Source: Desulfoplanes formicivorans | GTDB lineage: Bacteria > Desulfobacterota > Desulfovibrionia > Desulfovibrionales > Desulfomicrobiaceae | Direction of reading: 5' to 3' | Assembly: GCF_001748225.1 (NCBI RefSeq) | Contig: NZ_BDFE01000020.1 | Span: 194,138-258,137 of the forward strand | Length of the DNA: 64,000 nt | Position numbers and translations under genes: made by a program | Notes under the pieces: generated by a model | Told to the model about the DNA's origin: nothing | Seen by the model: only the letters and a program-made list of their open reading frames with translations | Databases searched by the model: none | Shown: positions 1 through 8,924 of the stretch, piece after piece | Numbering within the stretch: position 1 is the first letter of the stretch | Layout: each line of letters begins with the position of its first letter

Positions 1-562
1 TCTGCAATTCCGCATATATGTTATTAATAAAGGAACACAGGATATCCTTGAAGGCTGGGGTGAGCCAGGTCCGGTCATCAATTTCCTGGGAGATATACCA
101 TCCTGAGAACGCCGGGCTGGCCTTCAGAATCGGGGCCACACGGGCCAGGGCTTCCCTGGTTCCTTTTTGCACGCGTTTGAGATGTACTTTCATCAGATGG
201 GGTTTGGACCGGATGCGTTCCCAGAAGGAACTCAGGAACACGTTGCCGATGGTCACGTGCATGTTCCGCCGGGCGGCATGGACAAGGATATTTTCGATCA
301 GCTCCGGTGTGTAGCCGCAGGGTTGGTCGCAGTATGCATAGGAGTCACTGTAGTCGATCCACTGGACGATGACTTCACGAATATGCAACTGTTCATACGT
401 ATCAAATAATGTGTCCCAGTCGGTTTTGTCCCATTGTTCCATGGCGTTGGACGGTTGGAGAAAGGTGCCTCCGACACGGGTTGCCCCGGCATGGACGGGG
501 AGCGTCCACATGAGGGTCATGACAGTCAGAAAAAGGCACATGCGTATACGGTTCATGATCAT
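1..562 (-). CDS. Secreted DUF4434-family putative glycoside hydrolase (3' end outside window)
   Basis: The reading frame is open from the ATG at 562 to the window edge (187 codons) with no stop, so the gene is partial. It begins with a signal peptide (MIMNRIRMCLFLTVMTLMW, then a hydrophobic stretch ending near VHAGA). The mature part has the look of DUF4434: an early 'GGTFLQPSNA', then 'VIVQWIDY' and 'GWYISQEIDD.TWL', with acidic residues typical of TIM-barrel glycosidases. It starts 8 bp after the nfrA-like stop; an AAGG ribosome-binding site lies in the end of that gene, so it is the last visible cistron of the wecB-nfrB-nfrA operon. Inferred role: periplasmic or secreted trimming of the polymer made by the operon. 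Family assignment is from recognition, not a search. A second in-frame ATG at 556 is possible. Confidence 0.75.
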   Translation of the reverse strand, partial: MIMNRIRMCLFLTVMTLMWTLPVHAGATRVGGTFLQPSNAMEQWDKTDWDTLFDTYEQLHIREVIVQWIDYSDSYAYCDQPCGYTPELIENILVHAARRNMHVTIGNVFLSSFWERIRSKPHLMKVHLKRVQKGTREALARVAPILKASPAFSGWYISQEIDDRTWLTPAFKDILCSFINNIYAELQ

Positions 563-570
563 GGGCAGCC

Positions 571-3500
571 TTAAAAAGAAATGTTGAGATTGAGGGAAAG
601 GCCGGAGATTCTGCTGTCGTCACCGGAGAGGTACTGACCGTAATTGTATCTGACGAGACATTCCCATTCCCTTTGGTAGGACACACGGGCGTTTTCACCT
701 TCCAGCCACCGGATGGACAGGGCGGGACCGCCCTTGATGTGGTCGGTTTCCTCCGTGTCCGGGGAAGTGTGCTGGTAGGTGACGAAAAGGTGCGGGGTAA
801 TGAGCCATTGGTCATCGATATTCCACGTATGTCCCTGGCGGCCATGAATCGTCAGTGCCGTGCGCCTGGTATCTTCAACATACTGGTCCACCTCTCCGTA
901 AACAAAGGTGTGGTTCCAATGCTTTTCTGCAGCCCGCATGGACCAGCCATTGTTCCATGAACCCATGAGCCTCAGCAGGGTGTTGTTTTCTGCCTGGTTG
1001 CCTATCTTGAAGAGTTTTTCCGCTCCAACAGCGATGTTGGCAAAGCTGAACGGTTTGTAGCGAATCCCCAACGCACCCTGGAGCGTATCAGATTGCATGT
1101 TCAGGGACTCATCTTTCTTGGTGCCGAGGCTGGCACGCCCGATGATCTGGAATATCTTGCCGTTTCTGAAACCAAAGGATTCGGGAATGTAGCCGACTTC
1201 GACTCCGGCCGAGTTGTCCAGCACGCCCACGCGGCTTCCTTGCCCGTCTGTGGTTGTTGTGGATTCGTCAGCAGAGTAGGAGAAGAAGCCTGTAACGTCC
1301 CAGCGGTTGCTCAGATTCCGTATCTCCTCTTTGAAGTCATAGATCTTTTTTCTCAGAGACTGCGGAGTCTGGTCCGGATAAAAGGGTTCGTTGTTGATGG
1401 ACTGTTCGAACCATGTGATGGCGTCGGCGTTTTCATACAGACGTTTATTGATGTATGCCAGGTCTTCCGCCAGATTGATGTAGTCAGGGTCGCGGTTTAC
1501 CAGATCTTTGAAAATGGTGGCTGCCTGTTTCAGATCCCCGTTGTTGTAATGGGCGTAGCCCAAGGATACTGCGTAGATGTCGTAGTTGTCCATGGTATAC
1601 GCTTTGTGGAAGGAGGCGATGGCCTCATCCAGGCGGGCGCTTTGTTCCTGGGTCTGGCCCAGTTGATAGACCCGTTCTGAATCCGGATCCAGTTCGATGG
1701 ATTTCTTCAACAACATTTCCGCCTGTGCCAGATCGTTTTTGTCTTTGGCTATTCTCCCCAGTTCTTCGTAGTATTGCGCTCTGTCCCGGATTGTCAGGTT
1801 GGCGGGTACAACAGCCTGGAGGGTGGTTTTTGCTGCATCAGGATCACCGCTCAGGCGCTGAGCTCTGCCCAGTTTGAGCAGCCGGTCCTGGCGCGGGGAA
1901 ATATCCAGGGCTTTTTGATAGTTTTCGATTGCTTGGGCATAGCTCTCTTGGCTCATGTACAGGTAGGCCAACTGGTCGTACATGGCTGCAACGTCCTGTT
2001 GATCGGTCTGGGGAGCGGCGTGTGCTGCCTGTTCCATATAGTAGAGGGCCAAGCCGGGTTTGCCGAGTTTGTCATAGCAGAACGCCAGAGCCGAATCCAC
2101 CTTGTGGCCGCCTCCGAGTTCCCTGGCCCGAAGCAGGTTGCGCACGGCTTCCCTGTTGCGACCGATCCGGTACAGAGCCTGGCCGATGGCAAGGCGAAGG
2201 TCGGGGGTCTCACCCCCCACGTTGATGGCCTGTTTCAGATACTCGATGCCTTTGTCCGTCCGGCCCTGCTTGAAGGCGATATCCCCCAGCCTGACAAGAA
2301 AACCCTGGTTCTGTTCCGGGGAGTAGTTGCCGGAGTCGAGGGCCTTCTTAACGATCTGCGTGGCCTGATCATAGTGTTGTTGTTCGGTGTAGATGAAGCC
2401 GAGCATGTTGATGGCCTCGGGATCATCGGTTCCAGGGTTGGCCTCAAGATAGTGTGTCAGGGATGTCAGGGCCTGATCATATTGTTTTGCGGTGAAAAAG
2501 GCTTCGCCGGAGCGGAGAAGCAGGGACGGTTTGCGGCCGTGGCCTTTTGCGTAGGCCTGGGCATACAGCGTACCGGCCTGAGCCGGTGCGCCCTGTGCCA
2601 TCTTGAAGGAGGCCATGCGTTCGAGAACGGCTGCGGTTTGGTTTGCAGGAAGGTTCTGCTGGAGGAGGGATTCGTAGGTTTCCAGTGCCAGGTCGTTTCG
2701 ACCCGTTCTTTCGTAGAGTTGGGCCAGCATGGTCAGCGTTGTGACATCCGGTGTCCGTCTGGTGAGGTCTTCAAGGACTGTTTGGGCCTTGTCATATTTT
2801 CCGGACTTGAGGGCGGACCGGACCAGTCCCAGCGAGGCCTGGCGATTGCCCGGCCGCAGGCGCACTATCTTTGTAAACGTCTGTTCCGCTTTGGTATACT
2901 CCTTGTTCTGATAATGGAGATAGGCGACCTGTTCCAGGGTATTGACCCGTTGTTCTGGAGTGATTCCCGTGGAATCAGCCAGGGCGTTGAGTTCGGCAAT
3001 GGCCTGGGCCGTCTTCCCGGCTTTCAGTTGCAGCTGGGCCAGGTCTGTGCGGATTTCGATCCGGCTGCCCGGTGTGGTTTCCAGGGCCAGCAGTCTGCGG
3101 TAGGCATGCTCTGCAGCATCCCATTGTCCGTCGAGCTCCCGGGCCTTTGCCAGGGCTTTGAGGGAGGAGATGTCATCAAGGATGGCGTTGGCCTGTTGAA
3201 AAAGCGTGGCAGCCAGATGATTGTCGTTGGTGCTGGAGGCCAGAAAGCCCTTCTGCATCAGCAATTGTCGTTTTTTGGCCGCATCAGGGGCACGCGTGAG
3301 CAGGTCGTCGATGATGACCATGGCCTCTTTTTGTCGCCCCATGTCCGTGAGAATGAGCGCCTTGAGGCCGGATGCGTTGATGTCATCCCGGGCTTTGAGG
3401 GAGCGGTCGATCCAGGTCAATGCCTGAGGAAGATCGTTGTTTCTGCGTGCCAGTTCCGCCAGGCGGTAACTCACCGAGGGGTGGTCGGGATCAAGGGCAT

Positions 3501-4236
3501 AGGCCTCCAGCAGACTGCGGCGGGCCTCCTCTGTTCTGTTTTGCTTTGCAAAAATGTCTGCGCTGTCACTCAGGGCGATAACCCTGTCCTTCACGGAGAT
3601 GGAGCCATCTGTTGAGGACAAGGCTTGCTGGTAGGCCTGCAATGCATCACCATCGTTGCCCAATCCCTTGTTGACCAGGCCTGTGACAAAGAAGCGGCGG
3701 CCAATGGGGAAGGCCGAGGGATGGGCTGTCAGCAGCACCTTGGCCTGCTCGAAGTCCTGCTGTTTAATCAGAAGATCCATGGCCATTGTCGCCAGGGTGA
3801 CGGCGTCGGCCTCGGGCAGATCAGGGGAGTCCAGAGCATTGACAAGCAGGTCCGCTGCTTTGTCCGCCTTGCCTGTCTTCTGGTAGGAGATGGCTATCCA
3901 GATAAGCGCCTTGACGTTGCCAGGGGCTGTTTTGCGAAGTTCAGAGGCCTGCTGGAGGAGCTGATCATACCAGCCCAATGTTTCCAGAGTCTGGCAATAG
4001 TCGAGTCGAACAGCAGTATCAAACGGGTCCAGTTCCAGGGCTTTCTTGAATTCCGCTGCGGCCTCTTTGGTTTTTCCCGCCTTGAGAAGTTCGTATCCAC
4101 GATCTTTGAGTGGATAGCTCTTCAGTTGCGAGATTTTGCGGTTGAACCAGCTTCCCTGGCTGCTCTGTACGGCATGGCAGGGAAGGGGCAGGAGGATGGT
4201 TGTCAGAAGCAGGGTTGCGATCAGTCGAAGCAGCAT
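571..4236 (-). CDS. NfrA-like TPR outer-membrane protein, polysaccharide export
   Basis: About 1221 residues. A signal peptide (MLLRLIATLLLTTILLPLP, then CHA) is followed by some 900 residues of tandem TPR units (repeated A-x3-Y-x2-AL and LG-x3-A patterns). From about residue 1000 comes a beta-rich C-terminal domain ending in LNLNISF, as expected for an NfrA-type outer-membrane barrel. In E. coli NfrA is the outer-membrane partner of NfrB in a polysaccharide pathway and the phage N4 receptor. The ATG at 4236 shares one base with the nfrB stop (TGATG) and has GGAG 5 bp upstream, so translational coupling is likely; a GTG at 4239 is the alternative. The gene is somewhat longer than E. coli NfrA because of extra TPRs. 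Proposed function: export of the operon's polymer. Confidence 0.8.
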   Translation of the reverse strand: MLLRLIATLLLTTILLPLPCHAVQSSQGSWFNRKISQLKSYPLKDRGYELLKAGKTKEAAAEFKKALELDPFDTAVRLDYCQTLETLGWYDQLLQQASELRKTAPGNVKALIWIAISYQKTGKADKAADLLVNALDSPDLPEADAVTLATMAMDLLIKQQDFEQAKVLLTAHPSAFPIGRRFFVTGLVNKGLGNDGDALQAYQQALSSTDGSISVKDRVIALSDSADIFAKQNRTEEARRSLLEAYALDPDHPSVSYRLAELARRNNDLPQALTWIDRSLKARDDINASGLKALILTDMGRQKEAMVIIDDLLTRAPDAAKKRQLLMQKGFLASSTNDNHLAATLFQQANAILDDISSLKALAKARELDGQWDAAEHAYRRLLALETTPGSRIEIRTDLAQLQLKAGKTAQAIAELNALADSTGITPEQRVNTLEQVAYLHYQNKEYTKAEQTFTKIVRLRPGNRQASLGLVRSALKSGKYDKAQTVLEDLTRRTPDVTTLTMLAQLYERTGRNDLALETYESLLQQNLPANQTAAVLERMASFKMAQGAPAQAGTLYAQAYAKGHGRKPSLLLRSGEAFFTAKQYDQALTSLTHYLEANPGTDDPEAINMLGFIYTEQQHYDQATQIVKKALDSGNYSPEQNQGFLVRLGDIAFKQGRTDKGIEYLKQAINVGGETPDLRLAIGQALYRIGRNREAVRNLLRARELGGGHKVDSALAFCYDKLGKPGLALYYMEQAAHAAPQTDQQDVAAMYDQLAYLYMSQESYAQAIENYQKALDISPRQDRLLKLGRAQRLSGDPDAAKTTLQAVVPANLTIRDRAQYYEELGRIAKDKNDLAQAEMLLKKSIELDPDSERVYQLGQTQEQSARLDEAIASFHKAYTMDNYDIYAVSLGYAHYNNGDLKQAATIFKDLVNRDPDYINLAEDLAYINKRLYENADAITWFEQSINNEPFYPDQTPQSLRKKIYDFKEEIRNLSNRWDVTGFFSYSADESTTTTDGQGSRVGVLDNSAGVEVGYIPESFGFRNGKIFQIIGRASLGTKKDESLNMQSDTLQGALGIRYKPFSFANIAVGAEKLFKIGNQAENNTLLRLMGSWNNGWSMRAAEKHWNHTFVYGEVDQYVEDTRRTALTIHGRQGHTWNIDDQWLITPHLFVTYQHTSPDTEETDHIKGGPALSIRWLEGENARVSYQREWECLVRYNYGQYLSGDDSRISGLSLNLNISF

Positions 4237-6506
4237 CACGTCTCCGGGTGGTTGAGGATCTCTTCAAGCTGTGGCCGCGAAATGGCACCTATCTCCACAA
4301 GCAGTTCTCCCAGAGGAGGACAGTTTCTGTTGCGTTCGTCCAGAGCCTCCTGCAGCTGGTCGGATGAAGCCCATCCGTTTTGTTCCCAGAATGTGAGTAA
4401 TGTTTGTTTGGTGCCCTGTTTGTAATATGTCTCAATGGATTGCTCCACTTGTTCCCGGGTCATAATCTTTTTTTCGATCAGGATTTCCCGAAGGGGGCGG
4501 TGACGCTTCCGTTGCAGCTTGAGCGCTTCAAACAGTGTCTGTTGGGTGATTACCCCCTGTTTGACCAGTCGTTGTCCGATAAAGATTCTGTTTTGGGGAG
4601 CGGTTAGTTGTTCATACCCTCGCTGGATGGCAAAAGAGATATCACTTTTGATCGCCAGTTTTAAAGCAATGGATACGCCGGTCTCCTGTTCAAGGACGCG
4701 CAGGGTTGCATTGTCGGGGATATCGTTCGTTGCCACCACAAGTTGTCCCCTGTCCAATCTCAGGGGATACACCTGATAGCGGAGGGCCAAGTTGAGCGGG
4801 AGCATTTCCAGCAATTCCACGGGTGTTTCAAAGGGATCTACAACCTGGGTTTCCACCTGGAACTGTATGCCAAGGACCTGGATGAGATGTTCTTCCGTGA
4901 TGTAGCCCATTTCCAGAAGGATTTCGCCCAGTTTCTTGTCGGAGTTTCGTTTGACCTCAAGGGCTTCATCCAATTGGTGAATGGTCAGGAAACGGCGATC
5001 CAGCAGCAGGTCGCCCAGCTTTCTGCGGTAGGCTCTTAGTTCCTCTTCCGAGGGGTAGACGTGGTGGGTTTTGTCCCAGGTGGCTTTCTGGCCGGTGATG
5101 ACGGATTTGGCATACTGATAGATCGCCCGGAAGGTGGCTACAAAGTTGATGATATTGGCCCAAAAAAGTCGGGGAATGGCCCATAAACCCTGGATCCAGT
5201 TGTAGGTTATGGTCACGAAAACAAACCGCATGCACATCCGCCAGAAGAGAAAGAAAAGACACGTATTGATAAGGATATTGGTGAACAGGGACGGGTTGAC
5301 CAGCGGTGGCAATCGGTAGGTGGTTGAGAATTGGTTGTACCCGATCATGGCGAGGATGATGACGAACAAGGCGTTTCCCGCCAGGTTGACGATATTGGTG
5401 AGGACACTTTTGCGGTCGCGTATGAGCATGTAGCGAGAGGCAAGTCCGCCGCGCCAGCCCAGAGTGGTCCAGCCCTGCAGGGCGATACCCATGACCCATC
5501 GGGATTTTTGCCGGATCGCCGTGGTGAAGGTGGTCGGAAAAAATTCCCTGATGGAGATGAATTCCTTGACCAGCTTTTCCTTGGGTCTTCTCGACCAGAA
5601 ATGCTTGACCAGTTTTTTCCGCCAGACCCATTGGCGGACAAAGGCCTGCCGGAGTCCGAATGCACTCATCTTGAGGCCAAAATCGTAATCTTCAGTCAGG
5701 GAGTCGATATTGAAAAGCTGTTGCTTCTGGGCCTTGGCTACCGTGAGTAGAGCCTTTCTGCTGAATCCGGTCCCCACCCCGGCCGAGGGTACGGTTCCGG
5801 TCAGCATTTCCCTTACGATCAGGTCGCGCGTGTGATTTTCAGCGAATTCGTCCATGTAATGATTGGCCGTGAAATGCGTCCAGCTCCGGACCATGGGGTG
5901 GACAGGTAATTGGATCATGTCCAGTTTGGGAATCACATAGTTGCACAACTTCAGCAGGAGTGGGTGGATGATGTCTTCCGAGTCCTCCATAAGAAAGATG
6001 TCGAACTGCATGTCATGGTCCTGCTCGTAGACCTGGATCCCCTTGTAGAGCCAGTTGAGGCAGTCTGCCTTGCTGGACGGCCCGTCTTTGGGGGTCACGA
6101 TCCGTTCAACATTATCGTACATGCTGCGGACCATATCCACTTCGTGCTGGGTCTCGGGGTCGTTGGGATATGTTCCGACAAAAATGACGTAATTGGAGTA
6201 GTTGAGACTTTTAAGGGTATTCTCCAGCATGCGACGGATCACGGCAGATTCGTCCCAGCAGGGGATCATTATGGCCACGGCCTGTTCCGGTTTGGCGAGA
6301 AGTTGTTCTTCGGTCAGACGGCTGTATTTGCGGGTGATGAACAGTTTCCTGTACAGCTCCCTGCCCAGATAACACAGATCCACGAACAATTCGTCCAGAC
6401 CGCTCAGGACAAAGACCACGGCTACGCCGTAAAAGAGGAATTTGAGACCGAGAAAAAGAGTGAAAAAGATGTCCTGCAAAATGGGGGAGCCGAAACTGAA
6501 AGGCAT
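4236..6506 (-). CDS. NfrB-like family 2 glycosyltransferase with C-terminal MshEN (c-di-GMP-binding type) domains
   Basis: 756 residues, close to E. coli NfrB. There is an N-terminal membrane segment (residues 13-37), then a GT-A catalytic domain: IPCWDES at 81-87, the acidic FLMEDSEDII at 171-180, TEDYDFGLK at 271-279 and the Q-x2-RW signature at 333-337. Membrane segments follow at about 370-390, 408-432 and 445-465. The tail holds two MshEN/T2SSE_N-type regions, residues 495-630 (KLGDLLLD.. and KLGEILLEMGYITEEHL) and 641-752 (IGQRLVKQGVITQQ.., PLGELLVEIGAISRPQL). Such domains bind c-di-GMP in MshE and NfrB. Expected reaction: polymerisation of ManNAc from UDP-ManNAc at the inner membrane, switched on by c-di-GMP. 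It lies directly after wecB, which makes that donor. Confidence 0.85.
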   Translation of the reverse strand: MPFSFGSPILQDIFFTLFLGLKFLFYGVAVVFVLSGLDELFVDLCYLGRELYRKLFITRKYSRLTEEQLLAKPEQAVAIMIPCWDESAVIRRMLENTLKSLNYSNYVIFVGTYPNDPETQHEVDMVRSMYDNVERIVTPKDGPSSKADCLNWLYKGIQVYEQDHDMQFDIFLMEDSEDIIHPLLLKLCNYVIPKLDMIQLPVHPMVRSWTHFTANHYMDEFAENHTRDLIVREMLTGTVPSAGVGTGFSRKALLTVAKAQKQQLFNIDSLTEDYDFGLKMSAFGLRQAFVRQWVWRKKLVKHFWSRRPKEKLVKEFISIREFFPTTFTTAIRQKSRWVMGIALQGWTTLGWRGGLASRYMLIRDRKSVLTNIVNLAGNALFVIILAMIGYNQFSTTYRLPPLVNPSLFTNILINTCLFFLFWRMCMRFVFVTITYNWIQGLWAIPRLFWANIINFVATFRAIYQYAKSVITGQKATWDKTHHVYPSEEELRAYRRKLGDLLLDRRFLTIHQLDEALEVKRNSDKKLGEILLEMGYITEEHLIQVLGIQFQVETQVVDPFETPVELLEMLPLNLALRYQVYPLRLDRGQLVVATNDIPDNATLRVLEQETGVSIALKLAIKSDISFAIQRGYEQLTAPQNRIFIGQRLVKQGVITQQTLFEALKLQRKRHRPLREILIEKKIMTREQVEQSIETYYKQGTKQTLLTFWEQNGWASSDQLQEALDERNRNCPPLGELLVEIGAISRPQLEEILNHPET

Positions 6507-6531
6507 GTGAGAGTATTCCGTGAGACCTGCT

Positions 6532-7707
6532 TTATTTGGTCGTAATCGTGGTGTTTGGTGAAAAGCTTTCCTGGGGAGTCAGGTACGGTTTTTTGCCTTC
6601 ATGCCAGGCCAATATGGCCTTTACAATGCGTTCGGACGCCTTGCCGTCCCCAAAGGGATTGCCCGTCTTCCAGGCCGAGTGCCCACCGTCCCAGGCGAGA
6701 TGGCGCGTGGCCTGGCGGATGATTTCCTCGGTGTCGGTGCCCACCAGAGCGGCCTTGCCTGTATCGAAAACCTCGGGGCGCTCCGTGTTTTCGCGCATGA
6801 TGAGGACCGGCGTCTCAAAGGTGGGAGCCTCTTCCTGAACGCCGCCGGAATCGCTGAGCACGAGATCCGCGTATTTCATGGTGGAAATGAAATCAAAATA
6901 ATCCAGCGGTTCGATAAGGTGGATGCGCTCATGTCCCGCAAGAATGGGGAAGACCACGTCGCGGACCGCCGGGTTTTTATGGACCGGAAACACGACTTCC
7001 GTTGCGGGAAATGTTGTGACGATTGTGTCAATGGCCCGGCAGATATGTTCCATTGGCTTGCCCCATGATTCCCGACGGTGTGCTGTCACCAGAATCAGAC
7101 GCCTGCCTAGGGTGACCAGGCGCTTGACGCTTTCGGGGAGACCGGTGATGCGGCCTGCAATGGTGTTGAGCGCATCAACCACGGTATTACCCGTGACCAC
7201 GATGATGTCGTCCCGGACGTTTTCGGCGAGCAGTTTTTGTCTGGCATGTTCTGTGGGGGCGAAATTCAGAGAAGCGAACAGGCTGATGAACCTGCGGTTG
7301 GCTTCTTCGGGATAGGGATTCATTATATCGCCGCTCCGCAGCCCTGCCTCCACATGGCCCACGGGGATTCCTTTTTGAAAGGCGGCCAGTCCTGCTGCAA
7401 AGGCCGTGGTGGTATCGCCCTGTACAAGAAGCATGTCCGGGGAAACGTTTTCGAGAATGCCATCCATCTCCTGGAGCACACGACCTGAAAGTTCATTGAG
7501 ATTGCTGGTCTTGTTCATCAGGTCCAGGTCGATATCCGGAGTCAGGTTGAAGCGTTCAAAAACCTGGTCCAACTGGGAGCGGTGCTGTCCTGTGGATATA
7601 AGAGAGAATTGCAACCGGGAATCTGTTGCCATGGCCTGACATAAAGGGGCCATTTTGATGGCCTCGGGACGCGTGCCAACAACCATGGCGATAAGGGGTG
7701 TGCGCAT
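6532..7707 (-). CDS. wecB: UDP-N-acetylglucosamine 2-epimerase (non-hydrolysing)
   Basis: 391 residues, full length for the family. It interconverts UDP-GlcNAc and UDP-ManNAc in the cytoplasm. Visible motifs are GTRPEAIKMAPL at the N-terminus, VQGDTTTAFA (catalytic Asp), GHVEAGLRSG and NPYPEEANRR (catalytic Glu residues), TAHRRESWG (catalytic His) and the nucleotide-binding SDSGGVQEEAPTF near the C-terminus. It is the promoter-proximal gene of the operon and sits 25 bp before the nfrB-like gene. That position supports UDP-ManNAc as the substrate of the synthase, since E. coli NfrB depends on WecB. The ATG at 7707 has only a distant AAGGA upstream. No other enterobacterial-common-antigen genes are present, so a role in ECA is unlikely. 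Confidence 0.93.
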   Translation of the reverse strand: MRTPLIAMVVGTRPEAIKMAPLCQAMATDSRLQFSLISTGQHRSQLDQVFERFNLTPDIDLDLMNKTSNLNELSGRVLQEMDGILENVSPDMLLVQGDTTTAFAAGLAAFQKGIPVGHVEAGLRSGDIMNPYPEEANRRFISLFASLNFAPTEHARQKLLAENVRDDIIVVTGNTVVDALNTIAGRITGLPESVKRLVTLGRRLILVTAHRRESWGKPMEHICRAIDTIVTTFPATEVVFPVHKNPAVRDVVFPILAGHERIHLIEPLDYFDFISTMKYADLVLSDSGGVQEEAPTFETPVLIMRENTERPEVFDTGKAALVGTDTEEIIRQATRHLAWDGGHSAWKTGNPFGDGKASERIVKAILAWHEGKKPYLTPQESFSPNTTITTK

Positions 7708-8768
7708 AGAATGAATAATTTGTCCTTGTGGTTTAGTTACAGGTTACAATCAGAAAATATATTGAAGTCATAGTATGTTTGATCGGTGAGGAACGTACGC
7801 ATTGGTGTTGCCTCTTTTGAGACAATAAGATCATAAAACAAGTTGTATCCAACAAAAGATATGGAAATCATATCGATTTGTAGATGATAACCAAGGAATG
7901 TCCGGGCAGTGCTGTTTTGTTCTTTTCCCTTAATAAAAATAAAAGAATGTAAAGCGTTGTCTGTCTTACAATTAACATGATTTTTGTCATGTAGTGCATA
8001 AAAGATGTATCATGACATTGCCATTAACCCGGGATGCGAAAAGTGTTCATGTATACATTGTTCCGATCATGTTGTTTTTGTTGGAGAAATTTTTTCGTTT
8101 TTTGGCGTTCAATCCATTAATGATCCTGAGCCATTTCTGAATGATTCTACCTTGTCGCATCCTCATGCAAAAAAAACATCGAACTTTTGACTAGGATGCA
8201 ACCATACACAGTGGTGTATGACTTTGCAATGATTTTGTGAAAAATCTTGTGAAGTTTTTTGCTGTGCGACGTGACAATTGGCCCTGCTACAGGCCTCTTG
8301 GAGTGATGTCTGTTTTGCACGGATCGTCTGTCAGTCCGATCCTTTCTTGGACTTGGTGTGCATGACTTGCCAGTAACGTTCGCATTATCCGCAAAAGCCT
8401 TTAGAAATCTGGAGGCTACTCATGAATGGGCTGCCTCATTCGTGGCCAGGATAGTGCGGTGCATCTTTATTGTGTGTGGGCTTTGGTGGTAGCTTTGAAG
8501 GGTCGTCACCAGGGAGTGGCGGGCAGCTATCGGGCGGAACGGCGTCGCCCCCTATCTGGCTGTTTGGAAAATCGGCCCGAGCGTTGGTCTGGAAAGATCT
8601 GAAACAGGTCTGTTGTGGGCGCGGGGAACTCTACCCCAAATCCACAAACAATCACCTGAAAAGAACGTTGCATGGGCGTCAAAAAAAGCGACAACTTCTT
8701 TGACAATTACCGTCGCCATAACGGCCCACAGATGAGCGGTGGCCGCGGGGGCAAGTTTACTTGGATCT
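7708..8768. other. AT-rich intergenic region, no convincing gene
   Basis: About 1.06 kb between wecB and the integron remnant. It is clearly more AT-rich than the flanking operons up to about 8300. Only short open frames without codon bias, ribosome-binding site or recognisable motifs are seen. The wecB promoter must lie near 7708-7900, but I could not pick a good -35/-10 pair, nor a sigma-54 site. A short palindrome at 8203-8220 is listed separately. Confidence 0.6.
8203..8220. promoter_or_regulatory. Perfect 7-bp inverted repeat, possible operator
   Basis: CATACAC, a 4-bp spacer AGTG, then GTGTATG. It stands alone in AT-rich noncoding DNA about 500 bp upstream of wecB. The size and symmetry fit a dimeric repressor site, but there is no matching regulator gene and no second copy was noticed. 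It could be chance. Confidence 0.2.
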
Positions 8769-8865
8769 GCGGACATCCGCTCGATCCGCTTGTTGTGAGG
8801 CTCTTTGCGCCGAGCAACAAGCGGATGGTATCCGCGGGCCGCTGTTGCTGGCGCGAAGCGTCCGG
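8769..8865. repeat. Nested inverted repeats at the distal end of the cassette array
   Basis: A perfect 12-bp inverted repeat (ATCCGCTTGTTG at 8784-8795, CAACAAGCGGAT at 8815-8826) lies inside a larger imperfect palindrome bounded by GCGGACATCC at 8769 and GGTATCCGC at 8828. A third pairing arm (GCTGTTGCTGG) extends to about 8850. The AACAAGCGG / CCGCTTGTT arms resemble those of integron attC sites. No complete pair of outer core boxes could be assigned, so this may be one or more decayed attC sites or just a hairpin-rich boundary. Confidence 0.5.
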
Positions 8866-8924
8866 CAACAACGTTTTAATAAGCCGCGCCGTCTTTTGGC
8901 GTCGGCTTGATTTGATTGTTAGGC
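8866..8924 (-). other. Integron attC site of cassette B
   Basis: Read on the minus strand. R'' box GCCTAAC (8924-8918) is followed by the inverted pair AAGCCGACGCC / GACGGCGCGGCTT around an AAAA loop, ending at a degenerate R' box GTTGTTG (8872-8866). About 59 bp. The body closely resembles classical attC sites of aadA-type cassettes. R'' is the exact complement of GTTAGGC at the other end of the cassette, as expected for an excisable unit. The altered R' at the distal edge suggests decay or fusion to foreign sequence. Confidence 0.85.

Noticed and set aside
1774-3615. 613-codon plus-strand open frame
   Set aside because: It is antisense to the TPR region of the nfrA-like gene; biased codon use of the real gene leaves the opposite strand open. 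Low-complexity Gly/Val/Leu composition, no motif.
7708-8300. Search for a c-di-GMP riboswitch or sigma-54 promoter before wecB
   Set aside because: No GEMM-like core and no TGGCA-N7-TTGC match seen on the minus strand.
8552-8776. 74-codon minus-strand frame considered as a third cassette gene
   Set aside because: No ribosome-binding site, no matching attC pair, no recognisable motif; left as noncoding.
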